Below are positions 46,495 to 55,810 of a DNA stretch of 64,000 nt, piece after piece. Position 1 is the first letter of the stretch. Each line of letters begins with the position of its first letter. The stretch lies in the NCBI GenBank assembly GCA_030148335.1, contig JASBTQ010000036.1, forward strand, positions 1 to 64,000. The letters run 5' to 3'. The notes beneath the pieces were generated by a model that saw only the letters and a list, made by a program, of their open reading frames with translations, did no database searches and was not told the DNA's origin. The DNA is from Allomuricauda sp. (GTDB lineage: Bacteria > Bacteroidota > Bacteroidia > Flavobacteriales > Flavobacteriaceae). Position numbers and translations under genes: made by a program.

Positions 46495-47988
46495 TTATTG
46501 TTTTGCGGATAAATTTTCTCTAATTAACACTTTACCTCTTAGCACTATATTTTCAATAGCGTTGTAGGCCTCTATTTCTTTAAGAGGATTCTTTGTCATC
46601 AATATCAGATTTGCTTTTTTTCCAACCTTTATGGAGCCTACATCGGAGAACAGTTTAAATGCCTTTGCGTTGTTGATTGTCGCTGACGCAAGAATTTGAT
46701 CTAACGGAACTCCTGCTTCATCCATTAATTTTAATTCCCAGAATCCATTGTGACCAGGTTGGTTTCCATAGGTTGGTGCTGATGGAGTGTCCGTGCCAAA
46801 TAGAATTAACCCTCCATTGTCCGATAGGTATTTTAAAGCGAGTTTTGCATGGGCTTGAATCCTGCCATAAATGGCATGGATTTCCTCAGCTGGATAGTCC
46901 CCAAAAAGTTCATTGGCAAACCATTGCCCTTCCTCTGTCCTATACCATTCCAGCAATTTTTTTGGCACAACCTTGTTCAGTGCAGGGTCGTGGAGAAACG
47001 TGTCATCTGCCAAAGCTTCTTCACCGGATATAACAGTCAGAGTGGGTGTATAACCAATCTGTTTTTGAATTTGCAAGTCCAGGACGTTCCTTATCTCCGT
47101 GGGCAATGAATCTTTAGGTACATCTTTATATTTTCCCCAGTTCCATAAACCATGGGCGATGACATCTACCCCAACATCGGCCAAGAATGAGTGGGCCTCC
47201 AGCGAATTGCCATGAACAGTAAGAACAAGTCCATTTGAATGGGCTTCGCTTAACAAATCGTCCATAATACTTTTTGTGGGCACGGGCAATTTTGGCATAT
47301 TTCTAAAGCCAGATTCATAATAGGACTTGACGGCAATGGCACCTGAGTTCTTTATACGACTTACAACAGCTTTTGGAGTATGGTCCCCGGGTTCAAATTT
47401 ATCTGGGATATTGTCGGCCTCACTTTCCAGATATACAAAATTTGGAGTTCCTTCGAACCGGAATTGTTCAGGGGCAAAATTCATGGGGTAACCGTTTGCA
47501 ACCGAAGCTCCCGACCTACCAGTATGAAATAAATCAGGTTTTATGGGTTGTGCATTAAAAGAAGTGAGCTGTTCCTCTGATATGCCTCCCAAGTTGATCA
47601 AAGTTGTAAAGCCATGGTACAGATAGCTTCGCGGCATCTGTTTGTTGAATTCTTCTGCTAATTCAGGATATTTTTCCATATGTTGGGGGAGCATTCCCTG
47701 TACTTCTGTGATATGGACATGACTATCGATCAATCCTGGAATTACAAATTTTCCTGTTCCATCAATTTTTTCAAATTTCCCGCTAACACTTGGCTCGTTT
47801 TTATCAAGGTAAACAATTTTATCTTTTTCAATCACCAAATGACCTATGTATGGGCTGTAGGTTCCATCTTCAGAAGATATTATGGTGATGTTCGATATAT
47901 ATACTCCTTGAGTAAGGTTCAATCGGCCCTGTGTGTCTTTACAAGAAAATAATGGTAAGATGGCTATCAGTAAAATTATTTTTTTCAT
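46495..47988 (-). CDS. Amidohydrolase lipoprotein in cassette array
   Basis: A 497-residue lipoprotein (lipobox LPLFSC, Cys near 16). The amidohydrolase metal site shows GLIDSHVHITE (HxH near 91), Lys in AIAVKSYYESGF, TVHGNSLEAHSF and VIAHGLWNWG for the paired His, and the catalytic Asp in ILFGTDTPS. It ends with the beta-strand closure VGSIKVGKKANLILMT. It is AT-richer than the other three amidohydrolases and forms a single-gene unit between sites A and B, so acquisition as a cassette is likely. Confidence 0.83.
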   Translation of the reverse strand: MKKIILLIAILPLFSCKDTQGRLNLTQGVYISNITIISSEDGTYSPYIGHLVIEKDKIVYLDKNEPSVSGKFEKIDGTGKFVIPGLIDSHVHITEVQGMLPQHMEKYPELAEEFNKQMPRSYLYHGFTTLINLGGISEEQLTSFNAQPIKPDLFHTGRSGASVANGYPMNFAPEQFRFEGTPNFVYLESEADNIPDKFEPGDHTPKAVVSRIKNSGAIAVKSYYESGFRNMPKLPVPTKSIMDDLLSEAHSNGLVLTVHGNSLEAHSFLADVGVDVIAHGLWNWGKYKDVPKDSLPTEIRNVLDLQIQKQIGYTPTLTVISGEEALADDTFLHDPALNKVVPKKLLEWYRTEEGQWFANELFGDYPAEEIHAIYGRIQAHAKLALKYLSDNGGLILFGTDTPSAPTYGNQPGHNGFWELKLMDEAGVPLDQILASATINNAKAFKLFSDVGSIKVGKKANLILMTKNPLKEIEAYNAIENIVLRGKVLIRENLSAKQ

Positions 47989-48008
47989 TTTTTTGAAGTT
48001 TTAATGAA

Positions 48009-48139
48009 TGCCAACGGTCTCGGGTATGAAACGTAGGAAATTTTGGAGCTTCGTACATGTCCACCGAGACAAAGTTTGATAAAAATCGAAATCTTTGGGA
48101 AAGTACTGTCTGCCCTATGTTTTATACCCATTGTTGGCA
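48009..48139 (-). repeat. attC-like site B
   Basis: TGCCAAC (48009-48015) pairs exactly with GTTGGCA (48133-48139). After spacers GGTCTC and ATT, GGGTAT (48022-48027) pairs with ATACCC (48124-48129) and the stem continues about 10 bp with two G-T wobbles (GAAACGTAGG / CCTATGTTTT). Unequal spacers leave unpaired bases, as in attC hairpins. Confidence 0.7.
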
Positions 48140-48143
48140 GTAG

Positions 48144-48692
48144 TTATTTATATAATCTAACAAACTTATATTCCACCGTTTTCTTTTCAGGTTTATCTTC
48201 TTCTTGGTCAAAGCTTTGGATCACAAAAGTATCGTTATCGATAAACTCCAAGATTTGTTTTATGTTGATTGTTTTTTTGGAAACAGGGTTGGTTAGTTTT
48301 CCATAAAGCGTTGCAGTATTTGTATTTTCATTCCATTCACCATTAAGGGACAAGGTCCCTGTTCCCATATTTGTGATAGTAGTCATTGAAATGGTGCTGT
48401 CAATGGTATTATAGCCGATGGTATAAACCGATTCATAATCCATTCCCATCATTTTGCCCTTTTGTTTTAATTCTAAAAATCGACCTCCCAAGACCATTTT
48501 ATGGGAAGAGCTAATCAGTATAGGCTCACTAAGCCCATTCATTTCAATTTCCATTTGAAATTCCCCTTCGTATTTTGAAAATAATTCGTGGATTGAAGAC
48601 GGTGTCATATATACTGTCCAAGGATCTTTTTCCTGTGCGCCCATAATGGATGATTGAATTAGTAGGATAAGTAATATTATTTTTTTGATCAT
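48144..48692 (-). CDS. DUF1579-like secreted protein
   Basis: A 182-residue exported protein (signal peptide ending IMGAQ). The core WTVYMTPSSIHELFSKYEGE and repeated beta-strand segments (RFLELKQKGKMMGMDYESV, FVIQSFDQEEDKPEKK) match the DUF1579 lipocalin-like family of unknown function. It stands alone between attC-like sites B and C and stops 5 bp before site B, a normal cassette arrangement. Confidence 0.82.
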   Translation of the reverse strand: MIKKIILLILLIQSSIMGAQEKDPWTVYMTPSSIHELFSKYEGEFQMEIEMNGLSEPILISSSHKMVLGGRFLELKQKGKMMGMDYESVYTIGYNTIDSTISMTTITNMGTGTLSLNGEWNENTNTATLYGKLTNPVSKKTINIKQILEFIDNDTFVIQSFDQEEDKPEKKTVEYKFVRLYK

Positions 48693-48723
48693 TCTTTTTG
48701 TTTTTTAATTACTGTCAACTTAT

Positions 48724-48837
48724 GGCTAACGGTCTCGATCATGCATAGTTGCATGGGCTGGCACTTAATTTTGCAAGCCTGTCCAGAGCGCAGTCGAAGG
48801 GTAGTCGAATCCACTAATTGCGGTTATACATTGTTGG
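48724..48837 (-). repeat. attC-like site C with nested REP-like segment
   Basis: GGCTAAC (48724-48730) and GTTGG (48833-48837) are the outer boxes. Spacers GGTCTC and ATT are the same as in site B, and GTATAACCGC reads out on the minus strand. Inner pairing is weaker. The loop contains CCTGTCCAGAGCGCAGTCGA (48778-48797), related to the REP-like element at 22067. The stop codon of the next gene lies inside this site. Confidence 0.55.
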
Positions 48838-49513
48838 TATTAGTTTTTTTGTTTTTATCGTTTCCAAGTTTTACAAGTCCAATCAAAAAAATAGTATGTA
48901 TTAAAAAGTTTAAAACATAGTTCCATATAGGATTTTCCCAAATCAATGGTATTTGGAAAGAAATCCAAGTTGTTATCGCACTGATTATTCCAATCATAAT
49001 TATCGAGGCGAACCAACCTACGATAGAGTTTGCTTTCCGTCCATCTTTACTGTAAAGTGGAAGGAAAATTATAAAAGGTAACATAATGGCAAGTATGTAA
49101 TTTGATGAGACAGCCATCCAAAAAATTGAGCGAATGGGTTTATTTGTGGTAGTTATAGGTTTAATATTAGCAGGTTTATTTTTTTCAATAATTTTTGATG
49201 TTTCAGATTTTATTGAGTCTTTCAAGAATATACGAGATAGTTCATCTGAATAATGTGTTTTAGATACAACTCTTTGCTCCATTTTGTTTAATTCAATAAG
49301 AGTAAGAGAATCTGTATGATATTTTTTCTTGAGATTGCTTATTTTCTCAAGTTGACCAATTTTATTATTCAGATGATAATTATAACTGAAACCTAAGTAA
49401 TAGTCCGAAACTAAAATTATAGCAAGTATAGAAATGAATAGAGCAGTTTTAAACCCCCAAGAAGTGGTTTTGTCTTTTATTAGGTCAATAAAGTGTTTAA
49501 AAATGTCTCCCAA
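48824..49513 (-). CDS. Unknown membrane protein, strongly AT-rich
   Basis: I do not recognise a family. The 229-residue protein has membrane helices near residues 20-40, 125-150, 160-185 and 195-215, with a Lys/Thr-rich periplasmic or cytoplasmic part between the first two (45-120). Its base composition is clearly more AT-rich than the tesA gene upstream. The TAA stop is inside attC-like site C, as often seen in integron cassettes. Confidence 0.75.
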   Translation of the reverse strand: MGDIFKHFIDLIKDKTTSWGFKTALFISILAIILVSDYYLGFSYNYHLNNKIGQLEKISNLKKKYHTDSLTLIELNKMEQRVVSKTHYSDELSRIFLKDSIKSETSKIIEKNKPANIKPITTTNKPIRSIFWMAVSSNYILAIMLPFIIFLPLYSKDGRKANSIVGWFASIIMIGIISAITTWISFQIPLIWENPIWNYVLNFLIHTIFLIGLVKLGNDKNKKTNTNNV

Positions 49514-49614
49514 TTTTATTTATGTTCAAATTAATTCAAACATTATTATATAAATACCTCCAGTAAAAATCAGAAAAAAATCCCAATTATCAGCATAACA
49601 GGGAATTAAAGCAA

Positions 49615-49637
49615 GGTAAACGGTTGCAACCGCGTAT
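49615..49637 (-). repeat. attC-like half-site E, right end of array
   Basis: GGTAAACGGTTGC on the plus strand resembles TGCCAACGGTCTC (site B) and GGCTAACGGTCTC (site C). The matching other half is not found between here and the tesA stop, so this may be a truncated site or the array's original entry point. The rest of the 159-bp gap is AT-rich. Confidence 0.35.
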
Positions 49638-49672
49638 AATAGTTTAAAAACAGCTAAAAAAGAAATAGCGGT

Positions 49673-50341
49673 TCAGAGCACTTCGGCCAAGACCTCCCAC
49701 ACATTTTCCGCCACCAATTGCTGCCCCTTTTGGGTAGGGTGGATGCCGTCCCCTTGGTTCAGTTCGGGGATGCCCGCAACACCTTCGAGCAGGAAGGGGA
49801 TCAAAGCCAAGTCCTCCTTTTCGGCCAGTTCGGGGAAAATGCCCCTGAACCCGGAAGTGTATTCAGGGCCCATATTGGGTGGGATCTGCATACCGGCCAA
49901 TACAATGGTCGCCTGGGGCAGTTTCTCCTGTATCATGTCCACCATCGCCTGAAGATTTTTTCGGGTCTCTTCCAAAGGAATGCCGCGAAGCCCATCGTTG
50001 GCCCCCAGTTCAAGGACCACCACGGAAATATCATCCTCCAATACCCACTCCATACGGTTGCGGCCACTTGCGGTCGTCTCACCACTCAGTCCGGCGTTCA
50101 CTACTTGGTACTCCAGCCCCAGCGAATCCAACTTTTCTTGGATGATGGCCGGGAAGGCATCGGCCACATCCAGGCCATATCCAGCGGTGAGGCTGTCCCC
50201 AAAAAAGAGGATTTTCTTCCCATTGGATTCCGCGGTGGTATCCTCGGTTTCAACAGCATCGGCATTCTGTTCCTTTTCCTTCGTCTTCTCTCCACAGCCC
50301 ATGAGCAATAGGCACAAAAAATAACAAAAGATTAACGGCAT
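49673..50341 (-). CDS. tesA: GDSL/SGNH esterase (TesA-like arylesterase), lipoprotein
   Basis: The SGNH set is complete: block I FFGDSLTAGYGL (nucleophilic Ser), block II VNAGLSGETT, block III LELGANDGLRG and block V DGIHPTQKG. I chose ATG 50341, which gives a lipobox signal (LLLMGC); a longer frame to 50401 would add residues before it. It is divergent from a YbbA-like ATPase gene, the same gene set as tesA-ybbA-ybbP in Escherichia coli. It hydrolyses lysophospholipid or thioester-like substrates in that family. Confidence 0.9.
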   Translation of the reverse strand: MPLIFCYFLCLLLMGCGEKTKEKEQNADAVETEDTTAESNGKKILFFGDSLTAGYGLDVADAFPAIIQEKLDSLGLEYQVVNAGLSGETTASGRNRMEWVLEDDISVVVLELGANDGLRGIPLEETRKNLQAMVDMIQEKLPQATIVLAGMQIPPNMGPEYTSGFRGIFPELAEKEDLALIPFLLEGVAGIPELNQGDGIHPTQKGQQLVAENVWEVLAEVL

Positions 50342-50410
50342 GGCGGAGTGTTGGCTTTGTATGGACATGGGCAATTTTCGTATTTTGAAGGTTTTTACCA
50401 AAAACAGGTT

Positions 50411-51091
50411 ATGTCAAAGATATTAAAAGTTGAAAACCTAAATAAGACCTACCGGAGCGGCAACCACGACCTTACCGTGCTGAAGGAGGTTTCCTTTGAA
50501 ATTGAAGAAGGGGAGACCTTTGCCATTGTGGGGCCATCAGGAAGCGGGAAGACCACTCTCTTGGGACTTTGTGCGGGTCTGGACGTGTCGCAGGCAGGGA
50601 ACATTTGGCTGTGTGGCCAGAACCTCACCTCCATGAGCGAGGACGAGCGCGCCCTGCTCCGAAACAGGCACGTAGGTTTTGTGTTCCAGGATTTTCAATT
50701 GTTGCCCACGCTCACCGCACTGGAAAACGTGGTGGTGCCGTTGGAATTGCAAGGGGTCGGCAGGGCAGCTATGGACCGAGGAAAGGAACTTCTGGAAAAA
50801 GTGGGGCTGGGGGACAGGTTCCACCACTATCCTTCTCAATTATCGGGAGGCGAGCAGCAGCGTGTGGCCTTGGCCCGTGCCTTTTCCAACAAACCGTCCA
50901 TCCTTTTTGCCGATGAGCCCACGGGCAACCTTGATGGGGAGACAGGCGCCAAAATAGAACAGTTGTTGTTCGAACTCAACAAGGAATTGGGCACGGCATT
51001 GGTAATCGTGACCCACGATCTGGAACTGGCCCAAAAGACCAACAGAAGTTTACGCCTAAGGTCGGGCAGCATGGAGCAGATGGCCGTATGA
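50411..51091 (+). CDS. ABC transporter ATPase (YbbA/LolD type)
   Basis: A 226-residue ATPase with Walker A GPSGSGKTT near residue 43, signature LSGGEQQR near 144, Walker B ILFADEPTGNLD and switch His in VIVTHD. ATG 50411 (MSKILKVENLN) is the start; the longer frame extends into the tesA promoter region. It overlaps the permease gene by 4 bp. A possible promoter is TTTG at 50356 with TATTTTG at 50381. Confidence 0.93.
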   Translation: MSKILKVENLNKTYRSGNHDLTVLKEVSFEIEEGETFAIVGPSGSGKTTLLGLCAGLDVSQAGNIWLCGQNLTSMSEDERALLRNRHVGFVFQDFQLLPTLTALENVVVPLELQGVGRAAMDRGKELLEKVGLGDRFHHYPSQLSGGEQQRVALARAFSNKPSILFADEPTGNLDGETGAKIEQLLFELNKELGTALVIVTHDLELAQKTNRSLRLRSGSMEQMAV

Positions 51092-53634
51092 GCAGGGAAC
51101 TAAAAAAAGCGGGCCTGTCTTGGTTGGTCACGATGGCCTGGCGCGATGGGAAATCGAGCTACGGCAAATTGGTGCTCTTCATCTTTTCGATCGCTTTGGG
51201 CGTGACCGCCGTGGTGAGCATTTATGCTTTTAGCGAAACCCTTCGGGACAGCATCGCACAGCAATCCAAATCCTTGGTTGGGGCAGATTATATCATCGAG
51301 AGCGATAAGCCGGCCAATGAAAAGGTACAGGGCATCATCGATTCGTTGGGTGGAGCCGGGGCCAGGGAAATCAGTTTTCTGTCCATGGCCGCCTTTCCGG
51401 GAAATATCGGGACAAAATTGGTGGAGGTCAGGGGACTGGAGGGCGATTTTCCGTTCTATGGCGAATTGGAGACCGAACCCACATCCGCCGCAAAAAAATA
51501 CAAGAGTGGGCAGGCGCTAGTGGATGCCACCACCATGTTGCAACTGGACCTCAAACAAGGGGACAGCATAAAATTGGGAGGGGTGACCCTGCCCATTGGC
51601 GGCATTTTGAACTCGGTTCCGGGCAACACGTCCGTCTTCGGGGCCATAGCGCCGCCTGTGATCATTCCTTTGGAATACATTGATGCAACCGGACTTGTCC
51701 AAACAGGAAGCAGGATAGACTACAAATACTACTTCGTGGCCGCCCAGGATCAGGACATGGCCCAGCTTGAAGAAACCGTCGAACCCGTTTTGGAGTCGGA
51801 GGATGCCGACTTGGACACCCATGCCTCGGAGGGACGACGAATGGGACGACGGTACGATAATTTTGGTAAATTTTTGAACTTGGTCGGGTTCATAGCCCTG
51901 TTGCTGGGTTGTGTCGGGATTGCCAGTGGCATGAACATCTATATCAAGGAAAAGCTGAAGTCCATTGCCATCTTGAAATGCCTTGGGGCCACCAAACGTC
52001 AGACCTTTTTCATCTTTTTTATCCAAGTAGGGGCCATGGGGTTGATCGGAGGGGCCGTCGGAACAGTGTTGGCCTATTTCATACAGCAACTTTTCCCTAT
52101 TGTGGCCGACGGCATGCTGCCTTTGGACATAGAAGTGGGCATGTCTCCCCAAAGTGTGCTTTTGGGACTTTCCTTGGGGCTCACCATGTCCATTCTCTTT
52201 GCACTTTACCCTTTGATGCGTACGCTCTATGTTTCCCCCTTGCAGACCCTTCGTGTGGTGGATGAAAGCGGGGCAAGGTCCAAAAGGGCATCATGGGGCG
52301 TTGGGTTGGGCATCGTTCTTTTTGTGTTCTGTTTCTCTTGGTGGCTGCTGGGGGACATTTTCCATTCCCTTTCCTTTGTGGGTGGCTTGGCCCTCGTTTT
52401 TTTGATTCTTACGGGAATGACCTATGGGATGATGAAGCTTATCCAACGGTTTTTTCCAGTGGGATGGGGATTCATGGCCCGTCAGAGCCTGCGTAATCTG
52501 TTGGGGCCACAAAACCAGACCCTGACCTTGGTATTGACCATTGGGATAGGCACATTTTTGATGAGCACCCTCTATTTTACGAAAGATATGCTCTTGGCCA
52601 AAGCCTCCATTGAGGACAACGCCAATAGTGCCAACATGATCCTGATGGATGTGCAACGGGAACAAATGGATGCCGTATCGAGCACCATTCAGGAACAAGA
52701 ATTGCCCGTGATCGACAGGATTCCCATTGTCACCATGCGGGTCGAATCCTTAAAAGGGGTCAGTGTGGACGAAATCAGAAAAGACTCCACTTCCCAAGTG
52801 AGCGGATGGATACTGAGCCATGAGTTCAGGGTCACCTATCGCGATTCCATCATCGGTTCTGAAAGTGTGGTGGAAGGCGAATGGTTTCCCACCGTTCCCG
52901 AAACCGGGACCGTACCCATTTCCGTGAGTGCCGATTTTTCGCAAATGGCAGGAGTGGGCATTGGCGACGGCGTCACCTTCAACGTACAGGGACGGATAAT
53001 GGACACCCAGGTGAAGAGCATCCGAGAGGTGGATTGGACGCGGTTGCAACCTAATTTTTCCGTCGTATTCCCAAAGGGAATATTGGAAAATGCGCCACAG
53101 TTTGGTGTCATCACCACGAAGGTCCCTAATGAAATGGTCTCGGCCACCCTTCAACAGCAATTGGTGCAAGAATTTCCGAATGTATCCATATTGGATCTCA
53201 AGCGCATCCTGACCCTCATTGAGGACATTCTGAACAAAATGGGATGGGTCATCAATTTCATGTCGTTCTTCAGCATTTTTGTGGGGATCATTGTGCTTTT
53301 GGGAGCCATTTATAACAGCAAGCACTTGCGGGTCAGGCAGAGTGCCCTCTTGAAGACCTTGGGTGCAAAAAGTGCGCAGATCTTGCGGATGTTCGCCTTT
53401 GAATATGCCTTTTTGGGGATTTTGGGAGCGGCTTCGGGGGTGCTTTTGTCCCTGCTGGGCAGCCTTGCCCTGTCCTGGCTTTTGTTCAACACCTCTTTTG
53501 TGCCGTCCTGGGTGCCCTTTGTGGTGATTTTTCCCTGTATTGTGCTCTTGGTACTGGTGTTGGGCGTGAGCAATAGTTTTGGGGTGATCCGCAGCACACC
53601 GCTTGAAGTTTTGCGCAAGGGTGATAATGGATAA
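51088..53634 (+). CDS. ABC transporter permease (FtsX/YbbP type)
   Basis: An 848-residue permease with two FtsX domains. Hydrophobic clusters sit near residues 25-45, 260-285, 310-335, 355-375, 405-460 and in three helices at the C-terminus (about 715-840), separated by two large periplasmic domains. The family motif appears as IAILKCLGATKRQTFFIF and again as SALLKTLGAKSAQILRMF. In YbbAP homologues the pair is linked to a TesA-type esterase; the exported substrate is unknown. It overlaps the ATPase gene. Confidence 0.93.
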   Translation: MSRELKKAGLSWLVTMAWRDGKSSYGKLVLFIFSIALGVTAVVSIYAFSETLRDSIAQQSKSLVGADYIIESDKPANEKVQGIIDSLGGAGAREISFLSMAAFPGNIGTKLVEVRGLEGDFPFYGELETEPTSAAKKYKSGQALVDATTMLQLDLKQGDSIKLGGVTLPIGGILNSVPGNTSVFGAIAPPVIIPLEYIDATGLVQTGSRIDYKYYFVAAQDQDMAQLEETVEPVLESEDADLDTHASEGRRMGRRYDNFGKFLNLVGFIALLLGCVGIASGMNIYIKEKLKSIAILKCLGATKRQTFFIFFIQVGAMGLIGGAVGTVLAYFIQQLFPIVADGMLPLDIEVGMSPQSVLLGLSLGLTMSILFALYPLMRTLYVSPLQTLRVVDESGARSKRASWGVGLGIVLFVFCFSWWLLGDIFHSLSFVGGLALVFLILTGMTYGMMKLIQRFFPVGWGFMARQSLRNLLGPQNQTLTLVLTIGIGTFLMSTLYFTKDMLLAKASIEDNANSANMILMDVQREQMDAVSSTIQEQELPVIDRIPIVTMRVESLKGVSVDEIRKDSTSQVSGWILSHEFRVTYRDSIIGSESVVEGEWFPTVPETGTVPISVSADFSQMAGVGIGDGVTFNVQGRIMDTQVKSIREVDWTRLQPNFSVVFPKGILENAPQFGVITTKVPNEMVSATLQQQLVQEFPNVSILDLKRILTLIEDILNKMGWVINFMSFFSIFVGIIVLLGAIYNSKHLRVRQSALLKTLGAKSAQILRMFAFEYAFLGILGAASGVLLSLLGSLALSWLLFNTSFVPSWVPFVVIFPCIVLLVLVLGVSNSFGVIRSTPLEVLRKGDNG

Positions 53635-53689
53635 CGCATTTGTAACGGATGGAACAGGCATTGTGATAGGTTGTTGGGCCATTGTCGTG

Positions 53690-53697
53690 TACCTTTG
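53690..53697 (+). promoter_or_regulatory. Predicted -7 box of the TonB receptor gene
   Basis: TACCTTTG matches TAnnTTTG exactly, with TTG at 53671-53673, 16 bp upstream. It lies 41 bp before the receptor's ATG. Confidence 0.4.
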
Positions 53698-53738
53698 CCC
53701 AAGTAAGGCCATTATGTCAAAAACAATAGATTAGCTAC

Positions 53739-55802
53739 ATGAAAATATCCCCCCTTTTATGCTTTTTTCTTGCGGTTCCATGGATTTTTTTCGCCCAGGA
53801 CCAAAAAAAGGACTCCATTACCACCTTGTCCGAAGTGGTCCTTATCGAGAACGGCATCGAGAAGAGAACCACGGGCATTACCCCGTCCAGTACTTTGGTG
53901 ACGGCGCAGATGGAGCGAAACGGACCATTGGACATTGCAGCCACCATCAATCAGATATCAGGGGTCTATCTACTGTCCGGTGCATTGAACACCAATCGCA
54001 TTACCATTCGCGGGGTCGGTGCCCGAACGCCTTATGGTACCGATAAATTACGCTTATACTTCAACAATATTCCCGTGACCAACGGCGCTGGGTTTTCGGT
54101 GATCGAGGCCTACGACCTGGAGAACATGGGAGCCATTGAAGTAGTCAAAGGCCCGAAAGAGACCGCTTTGGGGACCAATCTTGGCGGGGCCATCGTCCTG
54201 AATACCAAAGCTCCCGAAGCGGGCAGTACCTTTTTGGCCAATTCTGCTTCCTTCGGTTCCTACGAAATGTTCAAGAACAACTTGGCCTTCCGGCATTCGG
54301 AAAACGATTTCAACATCAGTTTGGTGTACAACCATCTCGAGATCGAAGGTTACAGACAGAACAACGCCTTTGAAAGGGATGGTCTCCTGCTCACTTCTTC
54401 CGTTAAGATGGGCAGTAGGGGCAAACTGGACCTGATGTTCAACATGATCGATTATACCGCAGGGATTCCCAGTTCCCTGAACCAGACCAATTTTGAGCAA
54501 AACCCCACCATGGCAGATGCCAATTGGTTAGCGGCAAAGGGATATGAGGCAAATACCTATACGTTGGCCGGAATTACCTATTCGCACCGCTTCAAAGGCT
54601 CATTGCGGAACAGCACAAGTGTATTCCATACCTATCTGGACCACTACGAACCACGCCCTTTCAACATCCTGGACGAAATCACGAACGGGTTTGGGCTGCG
54701 CTCTGTGTTCAAGGGAAATTTGCTTGGCGGGAACTTCACCTTGGGCGGGGAACTGTACAAGGACGAGTATAGTTGGGGCACTTTTGAAAATCTGTATGAA
54801 GAAAACGATGGGAACGGGAGCCTTCAGGGCAATAGATTGAGCAATAACAAGGAGTTTAGGAGCCAGTTCAACCTTTTTGGCACATTTGAACTGGGTTTGA
54901 CCGAGGACTTTTCGGCCCAAGTAGGGATGAATCTCAACAAGACCACTTACGATTTCAGGGATGTGTTCAATGCCGGGGAGGGGAACAGGTCGGCGAGACG
55001 TAGTTTTAGTCCCATACTTTCCCCGAGCTTAAAACTTCGCTACCAATTACAGAGTGGACAACTGTTTGCCAGTGTGGCGAGGGGGTTCTCCAATCCCGGT
55101 TTGGAGGAGACATTGACGCCCGAAGGGGTCGTCAATCCCGATATTTCCCAAGAAAAGGGGGTAAGCTACGAACTGGGAGGGGAATTTTGGTTGCTGGACC
55201 AGTCCTTGCAAGTGAATGCCACGGTATATCTTATGCACATCAAGGACCTATTGGTGGCCCAGCGGGTGGGAGAGGACCAATATATTGGTCGGAATGCAGG
55301 AAAAACAAGACATCAAGGGTTGGAACTGGAAGCCAAATACTCCGTTCCGGTTTCCGCCATGTTCACCCTATCGCCATTTATGGCCTACACCTTGAACGAT
55401 CATAGTTTTGTGGATTTTGTGGATGGCGACAACGATTACAGCGGCAACCCATTGACAGGTGTGCCCAAACAGCGGATAAGTTCAGGCTTGGATGTTGCCT
55501 ATGGCAAAGATGCGATGCTAAGCATTTTCCATCAATTTGTGGACGATATCCCGTTGACGGATGCCAACAGCCAGAGCAGTGATGCCTACACGGTAATCAA
55601 TATGTCGGCCAAGTATACCGTTCAGGTGACCGACCATTTCAAGCTCAGGTTGAATGCAGGTGTCAATAATGTTTTTGACACCAACTATGCGGGATCGGTA
55701 TTGATCAATGCGGTTGGCTTTGGTGGCAATCAGCCCCGTTATTTCTATCCGGCCAATGGAAGGAATTTCTATGGCGGCATAGGGCTTACCTATATGTTCT
55801 GA
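53739..55802 (+). CDS. TonB-dependent outer-membrane receptor
   Basis: A 687-residue receptor: signal peptide (IFFAQ), short TonB box region, plug domain with ITIRGVGARTPYGTDKLRLY, VVKGPKETALGTNLGGAIVL, and a 22-strand-type barrel ending YMF. It lacks the carboxypeptidase-like and STN domains of the SusC proteins, so it resembles siderophore or cobalamin receptors; the ligand is not evident. No binding protein or partner SusD is adjacent. Confidence 0.92.
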   Translation: MKISPLLCFFLAVPWIFFAQDQKKDSITTLSEVVLIENGIEKRTTGITPSSTLVTAQMERNGPLDIAATINQISGVYLLSGALNTNRITIRGVGARTPYGTDKLRLYFNNIPVTNGAGFSVIEAYDLENMGAIEVVKGPKETALGTNLGGAIVLNTKAPEAGSTFLANSASFGSYEMFKNNLAFRHSENDFNISLVYNHLEIEGYRQNNAFERDGLLLTSSVKMGSRGKLDLMFNMIDYTAGIPSSLNQTNFEQNPTMADANWLAAKGYEANTYTLAGITYSHRFKGSLRNSTSVFHTYLDHYEPRPFNILDEITNGFGLRSVFKGNLLGGNFTLGGELYKDEYSWGTFENLYEENDGNGSLQGNRLSNNKEFRSQFNLFGTFELGLTEDFSAQVGMNLNKTTYDFRDVFNAGEGNRSARRSFSPILSPSLKLRYQLQSGQLFASVARGFSNPGLEETLTPEGVVNPDISQEKGVSYELGGEFWLLDQSLQVNATVYLMHIKDLLVAQRVGEDQYIGRNAGKTRHQGLELEAKYSVPVSAMFTLSPFMAYTLNDHSFVDFVDGDNDYSGNPLTGVPKQRISSGLDVAYGKDAMLSIFHQFVDDIPLTDANSQSSDAYTVINMSAKYTVQVTDHFKLRLNAGVNNVFDTNYAGSVLINAVGFGGNQPRYFYPANGRNFYGGIGLTYMF

Positions 55803-55810
55803 GAAAAGTA

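Larger units (their letters stand above)
44991..49637 (-). mobile_element. Integron-like gene-cassette array without integrase
   Basis: Four units, all on the minus strand, are separated by palindromic sites at 48724-48837, 48009-48139 and 46440-46490. Half-sites lie at both ends (49615-49637 and 44991-45017). Site ends carry CCAAC / GTTGG-type boxes and inner boxes such as GGGTAT / ATACCC with unequal spacers, the layout of attC sites. For the amidohydrolase unit, the box before its start (GTTGGCA) exactly complements the box after its end (TGCCAAC), as expected of an excisable circular cassette. Genes inside are visibly richer in A/T than the flanks. No tyrosine recombinase is in the window. 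Confidence 0.6.
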
